Positions 1-7,973 of a stretch of DNA of 64,000 nucleotides are shown piece by piece. This DNA comes from DASSBQ01 sp040981125. GTDB taxonomy: Bacteria > Nitrospirota > Nitrospiria > Nitrospirales > Nitrospiraceae. The notes under the pieces are model-generated. The model worked only from the letters and a program-made list of their open reading frames with translations. It did not search any database and had not been told where the DNA came from. Made by a program: the position numbers and the translations under genes. The DNA lies in assembly GCA_040981125.1 (NCBI GenBank), contig JANRMQ010000014.1:1-64000 (forward strand), in the 5' to 3' direction. The first letter of the stretch is position 1; each line of letters starts with the position of its first letter.

Positions 1-23
1 CCGGGAAAGAGCCGGTTCCCAAC

Positions 24-455
24 TCACCACCCCAGCGGCATATGGGTGGAAGAGCAGCGCGGGGTATCGCTATGGCGGATGTATTTGGCGACCGTGGCCT
101 GGAGCAGGAGCTCGATACAGGTGAGCTTTAGAATGCAGCGGCAGTGATAACGAGGTTTCTTGCCCTTGACGTCGACCTTACGAAAGTTACTGACCCATCG
201 GCGCCCGGCTTCATTGTCGTCCGGAAAGATCTCAAATATGTACGGAACTTGGAACAATTCTCCATTGGGACGGCGGATTTGGATGTGAAGCACATCCAAG
301 TCACGGAATAATTCCTCGATGGCCGTAATCCATCCGGCACTGGATAGATGCGACAGAGAAACGGCTGTGGACCACAGATGGATGTAACATCTGCGACATG
401 AAAGCTGATCCGGTGTCGCCGTAAAGATGACTCGGGGCAATGATTGATTGTTCAC
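24..455 (-). CDS. hypothetical protein, third gene of the island operon
   Basis: Unrecognised protein of about 143 residues. I place the start at a GTG (453-455) because an AGGAGG sits 6 bases before it; an upstream in-frame ATG at 476 lies before that ribosome site. The middle of the protein (ELFRDLDVLHIQIRRPNG, then VPYIFEIFPDD) reads like a folded domain and two Cys (CRC) follow. It lies downstream of two other leftward island genes, about 230 bases after the gene ending at 688, and may be co-transcribed with them. No function can be assigned. Confidence 0.5.
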   Translation of the reverse strand: MNNQSLPRVIFTATPDQLSCRRCYIHLWSTAVSLSHLSSAGWITAIEELFRDLDVLHIQIRRPNGELFQVPYIFEIFPDDNEAGRRWVSNFRKVDVKGKKPRYHCRCILKLTCIELLLQATVAKYIRHSDTPRCSSTHMPLGW

Positions 456-687
456 ATCCCACCTCCTAGGTTTCATGAAACGGAACGGCTGTGCGTGTTC
501 CTATTCCATCAAACCCGGGCTGGGAGAATCTTCGGGAAGGAAACGAAGGCAGACCAAAAACGATTTACCGGTCGATTGGGGTCGATTGGAAATTGGCGCT
601 GTCGGGGAGGGACAGTTTCCAAACTACAGATATAAGTCAGGCCCGACTGATGCCGCTCCGAAAGGGCTATGAGAGATTGAGCGCAGA

Positions 688-1215
688 TTACCCCACCACT
701 GGATGGCCAAAGAGTGATTGACTATGATCACAGACGAGTAGATGCTCCGCACAAATAATGGTGAGGTCCTGGAGAGGGCAAAAAAGCAGTCGTTTGAGAA
801 TACAGTTCCCACCTTTATTGATCAAAATTTCCTGTGCCTTCATTCGGCGGTGTCTCCATACTTCCTCACCGAAAGCCCTCACGCGGGGACCTAACTCATC
901 GAACACCTCTTCGACATTGCGATTCATATAATTCTCCCGCTTCCCTTTGTACAGGATGATTCCCTGTTTAGCTGACATGGCAACAATCTTACCTAGCGGC
1001 ATTAAGGCTAGAATCACATCCGGCCAATAGGTGGTGGGAATCACCGGATGTTTGAAGGCCAGCTTTCGGTAATATTCCGCAAATTGCAGATGGTCTAATT
1101 TTTTCTGGGTGAAAAACTGACGCCACGTGTCATCTTGGCTGTGTCGGTCAAGATAAGGAATTCTGATCGACGGCCTATGCTCCCGTTTGCGATGAATTGG
1201 TCTTGTAAAACGCAT
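688..1215 (-). CDS. hypothetical protein, second gene of the island operon
   Basis: Unrecognised protein of about 175 residues, basic at the N-terminus. The start is placed at the ATG at 1213-1215 because GGGAGG lies 7 bases upstream; longer starts (GTG at 1236, ATG at 1230) would overlap the previous gene by 4 bases. It contains an aromatic, charged central stretch and ends with a Cys-containing segment. It is almost contiguous with the preceding gene (stop at 1233), so the two form a transcription unit. Function unknown. Confidence 0.6.
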   Translation of the reverse strand: MRFTRPIHRKREHRPSIRIPYLDRHSQDDTWRQFFTQKKLDHLQFAEYYRKLAFKHPVIPTTYWPDVILALMPLGKIVAMSAKQGIILYKGKRENYMNRNVEEVFDELGPRVRAFGEEVWRHRRMKAQEILINKGGNCILKRLLFCPLQDLTIICAEHLLVCDHSQSLFGHPVVG

Positions 1216-1232
1216 GGCGGTTCCTCCCATGG

Positions 1233-1856
1233 TCACGAAGGGCGCACCAGTTTACCTCTCCTGGGTCGTGTCGTGGAATGATTGTCTTGTGGCATTGACT
1301 CAAAGGGTTGATTCATGGCTACGCCAAACGACCTCGCAAGACGTATAATTTGAATAGCCAACACCCGCATCGCTGCCTCAGCCTCCAGCTGTGACTCGCG
1401 AATAATCTTCCAATGGGGAAAGGCTTTCATCTGCGCCACCCATTTTCCTTTTTCCTGACGAGAAAATACGCCTAGTTCTTTGGGAATCGTGATGCACCAC
1501 GCATCGCCGAGTGCATTTTCCGGAAGCTCAGATTCGACGTGCTTAAAGGTATCCGTGGCTTTCTGATCGACAATATTCAACTGAGTGAGGATTCCAGCCC
1601 ACTCTACCCACGAAGAACCCACCTTCGGAAGGATCTCGTTTAACACCCCCACACCAGGGCCGAAATTTTCTTTTCCCAATCCCCCCAATCTCCAATACCG
1701 AACTTCATTCCTCTGTTTTTCAATAAGCTGAGAGAACTGTCCTAAACTCAAATTTCTCTTGGCCATCAGCCAATCGAAAGCTCGCCCCCATAATGTTGTG
1801 GCTTGAACATCAGTAGTTGGCAACGTGATTGGATGAAATAAAATCGACTCGCTCAT
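1233..1856 (-). CDS. hypothetical protein with possible N-terminal helix-turn-helix, first gene of the island operon
   Basis: About 207 residues. The ATG at 1856 is preceded by GGGAGG with good spacing, and the predicted promoter (1953-1981) would start transcription near 1945, so a start at 1946 is not credible. Residues about 20-60 (RAFDWLMAKRNLSLGQFSQL followed by a basic, aromatic helix) resemble a Cro/CI-like HTH, but this is a weak visual call. It could be a DNA-binding component controlling its own operon. It faces the HTH gene at 2096 across a shared regulatory region. Confidence 0.6.
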   Translation of the reverse strand: MSESILFHPITLPTTDVQATTLWGRAFDWLMAKRNLSLGQFSQLIEKQRNEVRYWRLGGLGKENFGPGVGVLNEILPKVGSSWVEWAGILTQLNIVDQKATDTFKHVESELPENALGDAWCITIPKELGVFSRQEKGKWVAQMKAFPHWKIIRESQLEAEAAMRVLAIQIIRLARSFGVAMNQPFESMPQDNHSTTRPRRGKLVRPS

Positions 1857-1952
1857 TTTGACCTCCCTCGCAAAAGTTGTGTGCGCGGCAACCCTACTGG
1901 TCAGATCACGCACGTTGATCGCCGCGAGTGGGAACACAGAAATCAAGGCTGT

Positions 1953-1981
1953 ATTTTACACCACATAAATGTAGAGTACAA
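1953..1981 (-). promoter_or_regulatory. sigma70-like promoter for the leftward island operon
   Basis: Read on the minus strand: TTGTAC (complement of 1976-1981), a 17-base spacer, then TAAAAT (complement of 1953-1958). The -35 lies inside an inverted repeat (1970-1990), so binding there should repress. Spacing and hexamers are seen directly; activity is inferred. Confidence 0.55.
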
Positions 1982-2009
1982 CATTCTACATTACAGTATA
2001 AAAATATAC
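1970..2009. promoter_or_regulatory. palindromic operator candidates in a divergent intergenic region
   Basis: TGTAGA (1970-1975), nine bases, TCTACA (1985-1990) is a perfect 6+6 inverted repeat. Immediately after comes GTATA (1996-2000), AAAA, TATAC (2005-2009). Both lie between the two opposing promoters, and the first overlaps the minus-strand -35. This is typical placement for a regulator's binding sites; either the HTH protein at 2096 or the first operon gene could bind here. Confidence 0.5.
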
Positions 2010-2019
2010 CCTACATACA

Positions 2020-2049
2020 TTGACAGTCATACTGGTACTTAGCTATAAT
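2020..2049 (+). promoter_or_regulatory. near-consensus sigma70 promoter for the HTH gene at 2096
   Basis: TTGACA at 2020-2025, an 18-base spacer, and TATAAT at 2044-2049, about 46 bases before the GTG start at 2096. Both hexamers are perfect matches to consensus. Confidence 0.7.
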
Positions 2050-2095
2050 AACCATATTAAGCATACTTTTTTCTCGAAGTGGCCCAAGGAGCCTC

Positions 2096-2653
2096 GTGAG
2101 AAAAAATCCCATTCTTAAGAACGAGTTGACCCCCGAACAGCTGTTAATTCACATTCCCTTTCTCGCGGATTTAGCGGCCAAAGGAAGCATCACGGCGGTT
2201 GCACGTGAACGAAATACGACACCAGAGGCCATAGCCTACCATCTCCATATTCTCAACGCGGCATTAGGTTCGGTCTATGAGGTACGGCGTGGCAGCAAAG
2301 CTGAATTGACTGTTCGAGGATGGGAACTTCTCGCTGTCTTCGAGCCTTTGAACCAATCACGCGTGGGCTGCGTGGGCTGGCTTTCCGAACAGATGAGTCT
2401 CAAGTCTCACGCGAACTGCGTAAATTCCTTTCCTTCCACGGGTAAAGTGTTTTCTGGGACAGATCGGTTTCCCGACATCAGGCATAGGCGACAGAAGCTT
2501 ATCATTGAATGTCTGTCCTGCGGACTCAAGGTGATGGTTCTATTAAGGTCGTATGTGAAGCAGTGGCTCAAACTACATGATGCGGAAATCAATGGGCCCC
2601 ATCCCTTGTTTCGACTTCATTCCATAGGCGATGAACCCACACCTCATTGCTGA
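2096..2653 (+). CDS. LysR-type HTH DNA-binding protein without a recognisable effector domain
   Basis: 185 residues from a GTG preceded by AAGGAG. Residues about 22-78 (LADLAAKGSITAVARERNTT, helix, HHxH-like turn, AALGSVYEVRRGSKAELTVRG) match the N-terminal winged HTH of LysR-type regulators, including the final TxxG turn. The rest is too short and too unlike the periplasmic-binding-type effector domain, and has several Cys (CLSCG). It is likely the local regulator of the divergent operon, with the palindromes at 1970-2009 as candidate sites. A truncated LysR protein or a dedicated HTH family are both possible. Confidence 0.6.
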   Translation: MRKNPILKNELTPEQLLIHIPFLADLAAKGSITAVARERNTTPEAIAYHLHILNAALGSVYEVRRGSKAELTVRGWELLAVFEPLNQSRVGCVGWLSEQMSLKSHANCVNSFPSTGKVFSGTDRFPDIRHRRQKLIIECLSCGLKVMVLLRSYVKQWLKLHDAEINGPHPLFRLHSIGDEPTPHC

Positions 2654-2752
2654 CCCGAATCCATACTATGCCTTGCCCGTCCACCTAAGATCTGATAGGT
2701 ATTGCCCCATGACCTAGACTTCCAATCCTAGTGCTAAGAATGCAGACCACTC

Positions 2753-3133
2753 ATGGCTCAGATATTTGAAAAAGACACAGTGGCTCTCGATTACGCCCTT
2801 CAGACGGCGTTGATTAGGCGAGATTTTGTTGCCTTGCGCAAGGCCCTCGTGGATTGGGGGTATCCCATTCCGGAAGATGAAAGCGAACCAGACTTGGAGA
2901 AGGCTCTGCTCCAATCTTTAGAAATACACGAACACGAACCAGTGGATTTGGATTCCGCAGCACGCACATTTCAAATAGAAGGGCTAATCCGAGATCGAGA
3001 AGCAGACCGGTTACACCTACTACTCTTCTTGCTTGGCCATAAGATAGAAAAACCGGAATTCGTTACACGACTTACAGAGAAGGAAGGCCCAGGTCGTTGT
3101 GCTGATGAATGTCCTATTTGTTTCCCGCATTGA
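2753..3133 (+). CDS. hypothetical protein, acidic, Cys-rich C-terminus
   Basis: 126 residues, acidic and mainly helical in appearance, ending in a Cys cluster (CADECPICFPH) that could bind zinc. No family recognised. The ribosome site is weak and the gene stands alone between the HTH gene and the resolvase. It is plausible as a gene because of its even amino-acid composition and the absence of a better frame. Confidence 0.5.
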   Translation: MAQIFEKDTVALDYALQTALIRRDFVALRKALVDWGYPIPEDESEPDLEKALLQSLEIHEHEPVDLDSAARTFQIEGLIRDREADRLHLLLFLLGHKIEKPEFVTRLTEKEGPGRCADECPICFPH

Positions 3134-3185
3134 TCTCCCCGATCATTCTCCAATCCCTTTCATGTCTTAGCGTCCTGAGGATAGC

Positions 3186-3755
3186 TTAGGTTACAGTCGC
3201 ATCAAGCTCTAGCCGCCTTAATTCCTGTTCCAGATTCTTCCTTGAACATCCAAACTGCTCAGCTATTTCTGCAATCGTCCCCTCCCCCGCCTCAATTCTT
3301 GAATGCGCCAGAATCACTTCTTCCAAGAAAGGCTTTCGTGGTCTCCCGATATGTTTGCCACGTAGTTTCGCCGCTGCCATGCCTTCTTTGGTCCGCCTGA
3401 TGAGCGTTTGTCGTTCAAACTGCGAAAATGCAGCCATGACGGTATAGATCAACTCCCCTGATGGGGTGGCCGTGTCAACGTTCAGGTTGACGATGTGAAA
3501 TTCAATTTCCCGACGGCGCAGTTTTTCCACTTCGAGCAAGGCGTCTACCGTGCTGCGGAAGGCCCGATCTAAATCCCACACCACCAACGTGTCGCGTGGC
3601 TGAAGCCTCTCGATAACCTGTTGATAGATTGGGCGAGTCTTATTGGTTGCTGAAATCTTCTCTACATAGAGTTCATCACATAACGCCTTCAGTCCATCCT
3701 CTTGACGATCTTCTTTCTGGCTTTCCGTCGATACACGCAAATATCCAATCTTCAT
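3186..3755 (-). CDS. serine recombinase, resolvase/invertase family
   Basis: 189 residues. The N-terminal catalytic domain begins YLRVSTESQ, with the nucleophilic Ser at about residue 9; the Arg/Asp segment VVWDLDRAFRS and the helix motif MAAFSQFERQTLIRRTKEG are typical of resolvase/invertase proteins. The C-terminal 45 residues form the DNA-binding HTH (IAEIAEQFGCSRKNLEQEL). Full-length for the family (about 180-200). AAAGGGG precedes the ATG. In an island this usually resolves cointegrates or inverts a segment; no res or inversion site was identified next to it. Confidence 0.88.
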   Translation of the reverse strand: MKIGYLRVSTESQKEDRQEDGLKALCDELYVEKISATNKTRPIYQQVIERLQPRDTLVVWDLDRAFRSTVDALLEVEKLRRREIEFHIVNLNVDTATPSGELIYTVMAAFSQFERQTLIRRTKEGMAAAKLRGKHIGRPRKPFLEEVILAHSRIEAGEGTIAEIAEQFGCSRKNLEQELRRLELDATVT

Positions 3756-3995
3756 ACTAGTCCCCTTTCAGATGAAGCGGGAAACGGCTCCGCTTGCAAA
3801 AAGGGAACGTTTTTTCGCCATGTTCAATTTAGGTCTTTTCACCACGACCTGCCATGAGAAATTGCCAAAAGATCGACGTTTTCCACGGTGGTGTTTTCAA
3901 TATGACATTATCCGGGAAAGGGTTCCCTTTCTTATCAATCTCCCGTCAGATTTCTAGAAAGAAGTGTCTACGCTAACGTTGGGGCCTGGGCACTC

Positions 3996-4406
3996 ATGCT
4001 CATGACGATGATCGCTCTCATAAGCCAAGTTAGTCCGAATGGCGGGTATTCTATGGCCTACGCTGCCGACTCGGACAACGCCAAGCCAAACTCGATCTTC
4101 AAAAAGCGTGAAGCGTGGATGAATGCTTCAGACTATTCCGCTACGCATCAGGAGGTTGCTTTTGCGGTAAATGGACGCACCCCCGATGCCACAAACAAGC
4201 AGATTGCTGAATTTGTCAAAAGTCGCTTTGCGGAGAAGAATATCCCAAGCACCTACTTTACCGGACGGGAAGAAAGTGTAGGTGTCAGCTTTTATTTTTA
4301 CATTGATGGGCATCAGTATGGTCCCGTCGGCCTCACCAAGTTAGTATCTACAATAGACGAAGTGGCGGGTCATTCTCGCGGACTTCAGCAGTTGCAACCC
4401 AACTAG
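3996..4406 (+). CDS. hypothetical secreted protein
   Basis: 136 residues with a short hydrophobic N-terminal segment and an AYAAD signal-peptidase-like site at about residue 22, so probably exported. The mature part contains a serine/threonine-rich stretch and VSFYFYIDGHQYGPVGLTKL. No family recognised. The start could also be the ATG three codons downstream. It is convergent with the coiled-coil gene ending at 4439. Confidence 0.5.
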   Translation: MLMTMIALISQVSPNGGYSMAYAADSDNAKPNSIFKKREAWMNASDYSATHQEVAFAVNGRTPDATNKQIAEFVKSRFAEKNIPSTYFTGREESVGVSFYFYIDGHQYGPVGLTKLVSTIDEVAGHSRGLQQLQPN

Positions 4407-4438
4407 TTGCCACTCTAAATAACAACAAGCCAAGAAAG

Positions 4439-5317
4439 TTAGCCAGGAAATTTCGGACCTTTGATGGGTGGAATATCTGCAGTAGCAAGCTCTGGTTCTT
4501 CGGCGGTCGTAGCCTCAGCAGCCTTTGCGAACGTTGATGTGATGGACTTCAGTTTGCTTTCTATCCCTGATCCAATGCCTGCCTTTTCGGCAAAAGATGC
4601 GCCAGCAATCTGGGCAAACATTGTGCCTGCCGCCTGGGCCTCAATAGTTTCGCCGTCACCAGTATTCACAGAGCCCGCGATTTCCTGAACATGCTGAGGT
4701 GCTTTATTGTCGCGCCAGACTTCTTGAATACCTGGAGATGTTCCTCTGTCTAAAGCTCCCTTCATCCTCTCAAGCTTTAGATGATCTGGCACGTTCGAAC
4801 TCTCAATCTCGGCGATCTGTTTTTCTAGATCGTCTCTTTCCTCTATGAGTTTCTCGCGTCTGCGCAGGTAGTCATTCAAATGCTGTTGTTGCACGAGCCA
4901 CTGCTGGAGAAGCGGGTCATCGGAATCTAAATCGCCTTTCCTTAGTTTTTCCTTCCAATCTTTTCCAAACCGTTTTTCTAGCAATATTTCAGTGGTCTCG
5001 ATTTCAACTTTGAGCCCTTCGATCCTGTCATTATTTTCCGCTATGAGCCTGTCGAGTTCCTCAAGCCGTCGTTCCAACGCTTCCCGCATCTGCTGGAGCG
5101 CCTGTCGCATGAGGCTTTCATATTTCTCGTCTTCCCTCTTTTTCGTCTCAAGAGCTTGCTTGTTGGCAACGGTCGGGCCGATGTTTTGCCGACCGAATTT
5201 TTCTCCCAGGTCATGACCGTCTCGCGCACGCTCTAGGTCATGCTCGGTAAGTTCCTTTTCTTTCCGGGCTACTCCCGTCAGCGGGTCGGTGTGTATATTG
5301 TCCTTATCTCTGCCCAT
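4439..5317 (-). CDS. coiled-coil hypothetical protein
   Basis: About 292 residues. Residues about 60-190 are strongly charged heptad-like helix (ALERRLEELDRLIAENNDRI and following) predicting one or two long coiled coils. The C-terminal 80 residues are Ala/Gly/Thr-rich and end in a proline-containing tail. No signal peptide and no catalytic motif. A structural or scaffold role in a mobile element (phage-like or conjugative) is possible but unproved. The start is the ATG at 5317, with a GTG directly upstream. Confidence 0.6.
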   Translation of the reverse strand: MGRDKDNIHTDPLTGVARKEKELTEHDLERARDGHDLGEKFGRQNIGPTVANKQALETKKREDEKYESLMRQALQQMREALERRLEELDRLIAENNDRIEGLKVEIETTEILLEKRFGKDWKEKLRKGDLDSDDPLLQQWLVQQQHLNDYLRRREKLIEERDDLEKQIAEIESSNVPDHLKLERMKGALDRGTSPGIQEVWRDNKAPQHVQEIAGSVNTGDGETIEAQAAGTMFAQIAGASFAEKAGIGSGIESKLKSITSTFAKAAEATTAEEPELATADIPPIKGPKFPG

Positions 5318-5416
5318 CACAGCCTGTACGATCCCCCAGTTCGTTTTCGCGTCCTGTGCTTGAATGCTCTATTTTGCCTCGGAAAGGTAAAGACATGGTT
5401 AACCTGCCTGTAAAAA

Positions 5417-5489
5417 CCGCGGAAATCCGCCATTCTTAAGAAATTTGTTCAATCATTGGTTATACACTTGGCCACACCTCCGTCGAACG
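5417..5489 (+). repeat. diverged direct repeat, left copy
   Basis: Begins CCGCGGAAATCCGCCATTCT and ends in ACACCTCCGTCGAACG. It matches 7452-7528 with the same block order (CCGC, GAAATCCGCCATTCTT, AATCAT, ACACCT, CGTCGA) and a few indels; weaker similarity continues to the GATGAA about 25 bases further on. The copies bracket the fibre-like gene. It sits in the 5318-5685 gap, which otherwise shows only a promoter. Confidence 0.6.
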
Positions 5490-5542
5490 TCACACCGATA
5501 CATGGCGCTCGATGAATGCCTGCCGGTGGTGAACAAATCCTC

Positions 5543-5571
5543 CTGACAAGACCATCCTTGCGGGATATAAG
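5543..5571 (+). promoter_or_regulatory. sigma70-like promoter for the fibre-like gene
   Basis: CTGACA (5543-5548), a 17-base spacer, TATAAG (5566-5571). It is about 115 bases before the ATG at 5686 and immediately downstream of the left repeat copy. Confidence 0.45.
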
Positions 5572-5685
5572 TAGTACGGCTAGTATTTGAGTACCGTACT
5601 TCCGACAATGGAGAGGGCCGTGTCACACGTCATCGATTGCCGAAGGGATCAGCTAGGCCTTCCCGCTTGCAGAGGATCAACCGCC

Positions 5686-7389
5686 ATGAACAATACTATC
5701 CGCCGCTTTTCTCGTCCAATCGCCGCGCTGCTTATCGCCGTATCGCTTATCCCCACCCCCGCATTGGCCGATTGCACCGCTCCCGCCGCTGTTGCAGGCA
5801 CTCTTGAGTATTTTTCAGTCCAAAACATTTTCAAATATTGCAACGGCACGAACTGGATCGGTTGGGGTGATGGCGGAACCGCTCTGCCTGCGGGTGCGAA
5901 CACGGAGATTCAGTTTAATGCTTCCGGCGTCATGGGCGCGGATTCAAATTTCGTCTGGGACAATACGAACAAGCGCCTGGGCATTGCCGCAACCCCAACG
6001 ACTACCCTGGAAGTGGGTTCTGCGCTCTCGGGAGGCGGACAGATCAGAATTAATGCTCCAGCGGGCAATAATGCTTATTTCAATGCGAATGCGCCATCGG
6101 GCAGAGAGGCAGGGCTGTTCATCAGCCATGATGGCGGCGGGACGGACAAGGAATGGTGGCTCTTTAGCAAGAATAACAATGGCTCGGATGACTTTCAAAT
6201 TGCTGAGACCACAACCGGTCCATCATGGCCTCTTCGCTTCATCATTAAAAAAGGCGGCAATGTCGGCATCGGCACCTCCGCACCAGGCTCTCCCCTCGAA
6301 GTCTACCAACCCGCTCTGAACAGTAATGCCGCCGCCAGATTCACCGGAGGCTACTCCGGTACATCTGCCGACTTACTCCGGCTTCGCAACACCGACACGA
6401 CCAATGGAAACGACGCACTTATAAAATTCGTTACGGACGAAGCAGCAGGAGCAACCGACGTAACCGTCGGTCACATCGGCGTTGTTTTCACTTCTCACAC
6501 TGCTGCGGCGATGAGCGGCGACATGACCTTCGGCACCAGAAATTCCGGAACATTCGCCGAACGCATGCGCATTACAGGTGCGGGAAAGGTTGGTGTCGGC
6601 ACGACTGATCCGAAGGGTAGCGTGCACATCTCTTCCACGGGGGGAGACCTGGTTTTAACCGATACGGATGAAGCCGTCACGGCAACAGAGCCTGCTCTGC
6701 GCCTGCGAGCGGATTCCGATCTTGGCGCAGGCCTTGGTGGTTTTGCATTCCAAACTACCGCTGATTATGCAACCTACACGGACCGCATGGTCATCGATGC
6801 TAATGGCTATGTCGGCATCGGCACAGCAACACCGGAATCGAAGCTGCATGTCATGGAGTCTGCAGGCCCGACAATTATGGAACTTGGCAATCCGAATGTA
6901 ATCGGAAACAATAACTCCGACAGCATCATTTACCTTTACGGAGAACAAGGGGGTGTCGTTTATACAGGTTCCATTTCACAAAGCAGTTCCAATATGTTCA
7001 TCGACCTGAGTTCTGGCACGGGCTCTATTATGTTCAGCGATCCTCTCAATGCCATTACGGGAACCCCGATCCGTCTACAGGACTCATCTGACACCAAACA
7101 AGCGCAACTCATTCATGACGGCAGCGATTTTGTCCTGACCAACAATAACGGGGACATTGTGTTCCCGAGCAATAACGTCGGTATCGGAACGGCGACGCCA
7201 CAGAGTCCCCTGCATGTGCCGGACGGAAAGTACGCCCAGTTTGAAGACAACAACGCGGGTGCCCCAGCGGCAGGAGACTGCGACAACAACGCCGAGCGAG
7301 GCCGCATGAGCATCGACACCACCAACAACCGGCTCTATATCTGCAATGGAGCCACGCGGGGATGGGATTACGTAGCCCTCACCAATTGA
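5686..7389 (+). CDS. secreted fibre-like repeat protein
   Basis: 568 residues from ATG 5686 (AGAGGA upstream), with a signal peptide (RPIAALLIAVSLIPTPALA, cleavage before DCTAPA). The mature protein carries five copies of a G-I-G-T-x-x-P-x-x-x-L-x-V motif near residues 97, 191, 301, 375 and 497, the pattern found in phage tail-fibre and bacterial surface fibre proteins where it caps beta-helical segments. There is no C-terminal S74 intramolecular chaperone; it ends with an Asn/Cys-rich segment (NNRLYICNGATRGWDYVAL). The Sec signal argues for a cell-surface adhesin or fibre rather than a virion part. The gene stands alone between two diverged repeats. Confidence 0.7.
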   Translation: MNNTIRRFSRPIAALLIAVSLIPTPALADCTAPAAVAGTLEYFSVQNIFKYCNGTNWIGWGDGGTALPAGANTEIQFNASGVMGADSNFVWDNTNKRLGIAATPTTTLEVGSALSGGGQIRINAPAGNNAYFNANAPSGREAGLFISHDGGGTDKEWWLFSKNNNGSDDFQIAETTTGPSWPLRFIIKKGGNVGIGTSAPGSPLEVYQPALNSNAAARFTGGYSGTSADLLRLRNTDTTNGNDALIKFVTDEAAGATDVTVGHIGVVFTSHTAAAMSGDMTFGTRNSGTFAERMRITGAGKVGVGTTDPKGSVHISSTGGDLVLTDTDEAVTATEPALRLRADSDLGAGLGGFAFQTTADYATYTDRMVIDANGYVGIGTATPESKLHVMESAGPTIMELGNPNVIGNNNSDSIIYLYGEQGGVVYTGSISQSSSNMFIDLSSGTGSIMFSDPLNAITGTPIRLQDSSDTKQAQLIHDGSDFVLTNNNGDIVFPSNNVGIGTATPQSPLHVPDGKYAQFEDNNAGAPAAGDCDNNAERGRMSIDTTNNRLYICNGATRGWDYVALTN

Positions 7390-7451
7390 GCCATAGGCCC
7401 GATAACCATCACTTCAGCACTCATGGCCTGAATCCAGTCTGCTCGTGAATT

Positions 7452-7528
7452 CCGCAGAAATCCGCCATTCTTTACGGTTCCTTAAATCATCGATTGTATT
7501 CTGGAAATAGATACACCTACGTCGAGCG
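7452..7528 (+). repeat. diverged direct repeat, right copy
   Basis: Partner of 5417-5489: CCGCAGAAATCCGCCATTCT, then AAATCATCG, ACACCTACGTCGAGCG. Same orientation, about 2 kb apart, bracketing the fibre-like gene. The 7390-7703 gap holds nothing else recognised. Confidence 0.6.
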
Positions 7529-7703
7529 GCAGAAATCCATACGGCTGGTTCGATGAAGGCGATCCCATGCCCACCTTGGTCTCTGTGAGAAACTTGCATG
7601 ATTTTAATCTGTCTGTTTCCCAGTAGAGAGCTGGAACTCTGATAAACAGATTTATAAATTTTTCTTGCAGTTCAGTTCGATAGCCACTGCTTCATGAAAC
7701 ACC

Positions 7704-7964
7704 ATGCCGTTAGACGTTGAGAAATACAGACACTACGTTGCGGGGTTTAACCTCTCTCCCGAGGAACAGACGGAGCTTATCCGGAATGTTTGGACGGTCT
7801 TAGAGGGTTTTGTCGATCAGGCCTACGGGCGGCATCCCCACCAGCGTTGCCGCAGGGGACTGGAATTTCATGATTTACAGGACCCTCTTGACCTCCTAGA
7901 ATCGCAAGCCAGCAACCCTTTTAATGAAACGCAGTCCCTTAACCCTGATCCGCTTAAGCATTGA
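7704..7964 (+). CDS. small hypothetical protein upstream of the recombinase
   Basis: 86 residues, acidic with helical segments (FNLSPEEQTELIRNVWTVLEGFVDQ) and a His/Arg-rich middle. It ends 9 bases before the recombinase start, so the two are likely co-transcribed. Small helical proteins beside large serine recombinases sometimes act as accessory or directionality factors; that role is inference from position only. Confidence 0.55.
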   Translation: MPLDVEKYRHYVAGFNLSPEEQTELIRNVWTVLEGFVDQAYGRHPHQRCRRGLEFHDLQDPLDLLESQASNPFNETQSLNPDPLKH

Positions 7965-7973
7965 GGTCACGGC

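Noticed and set aside
3772..3957. 61-residue rightward frame after the resolvase
   Set aside because: No ribosome site; overlaps the resolvase promoter region.
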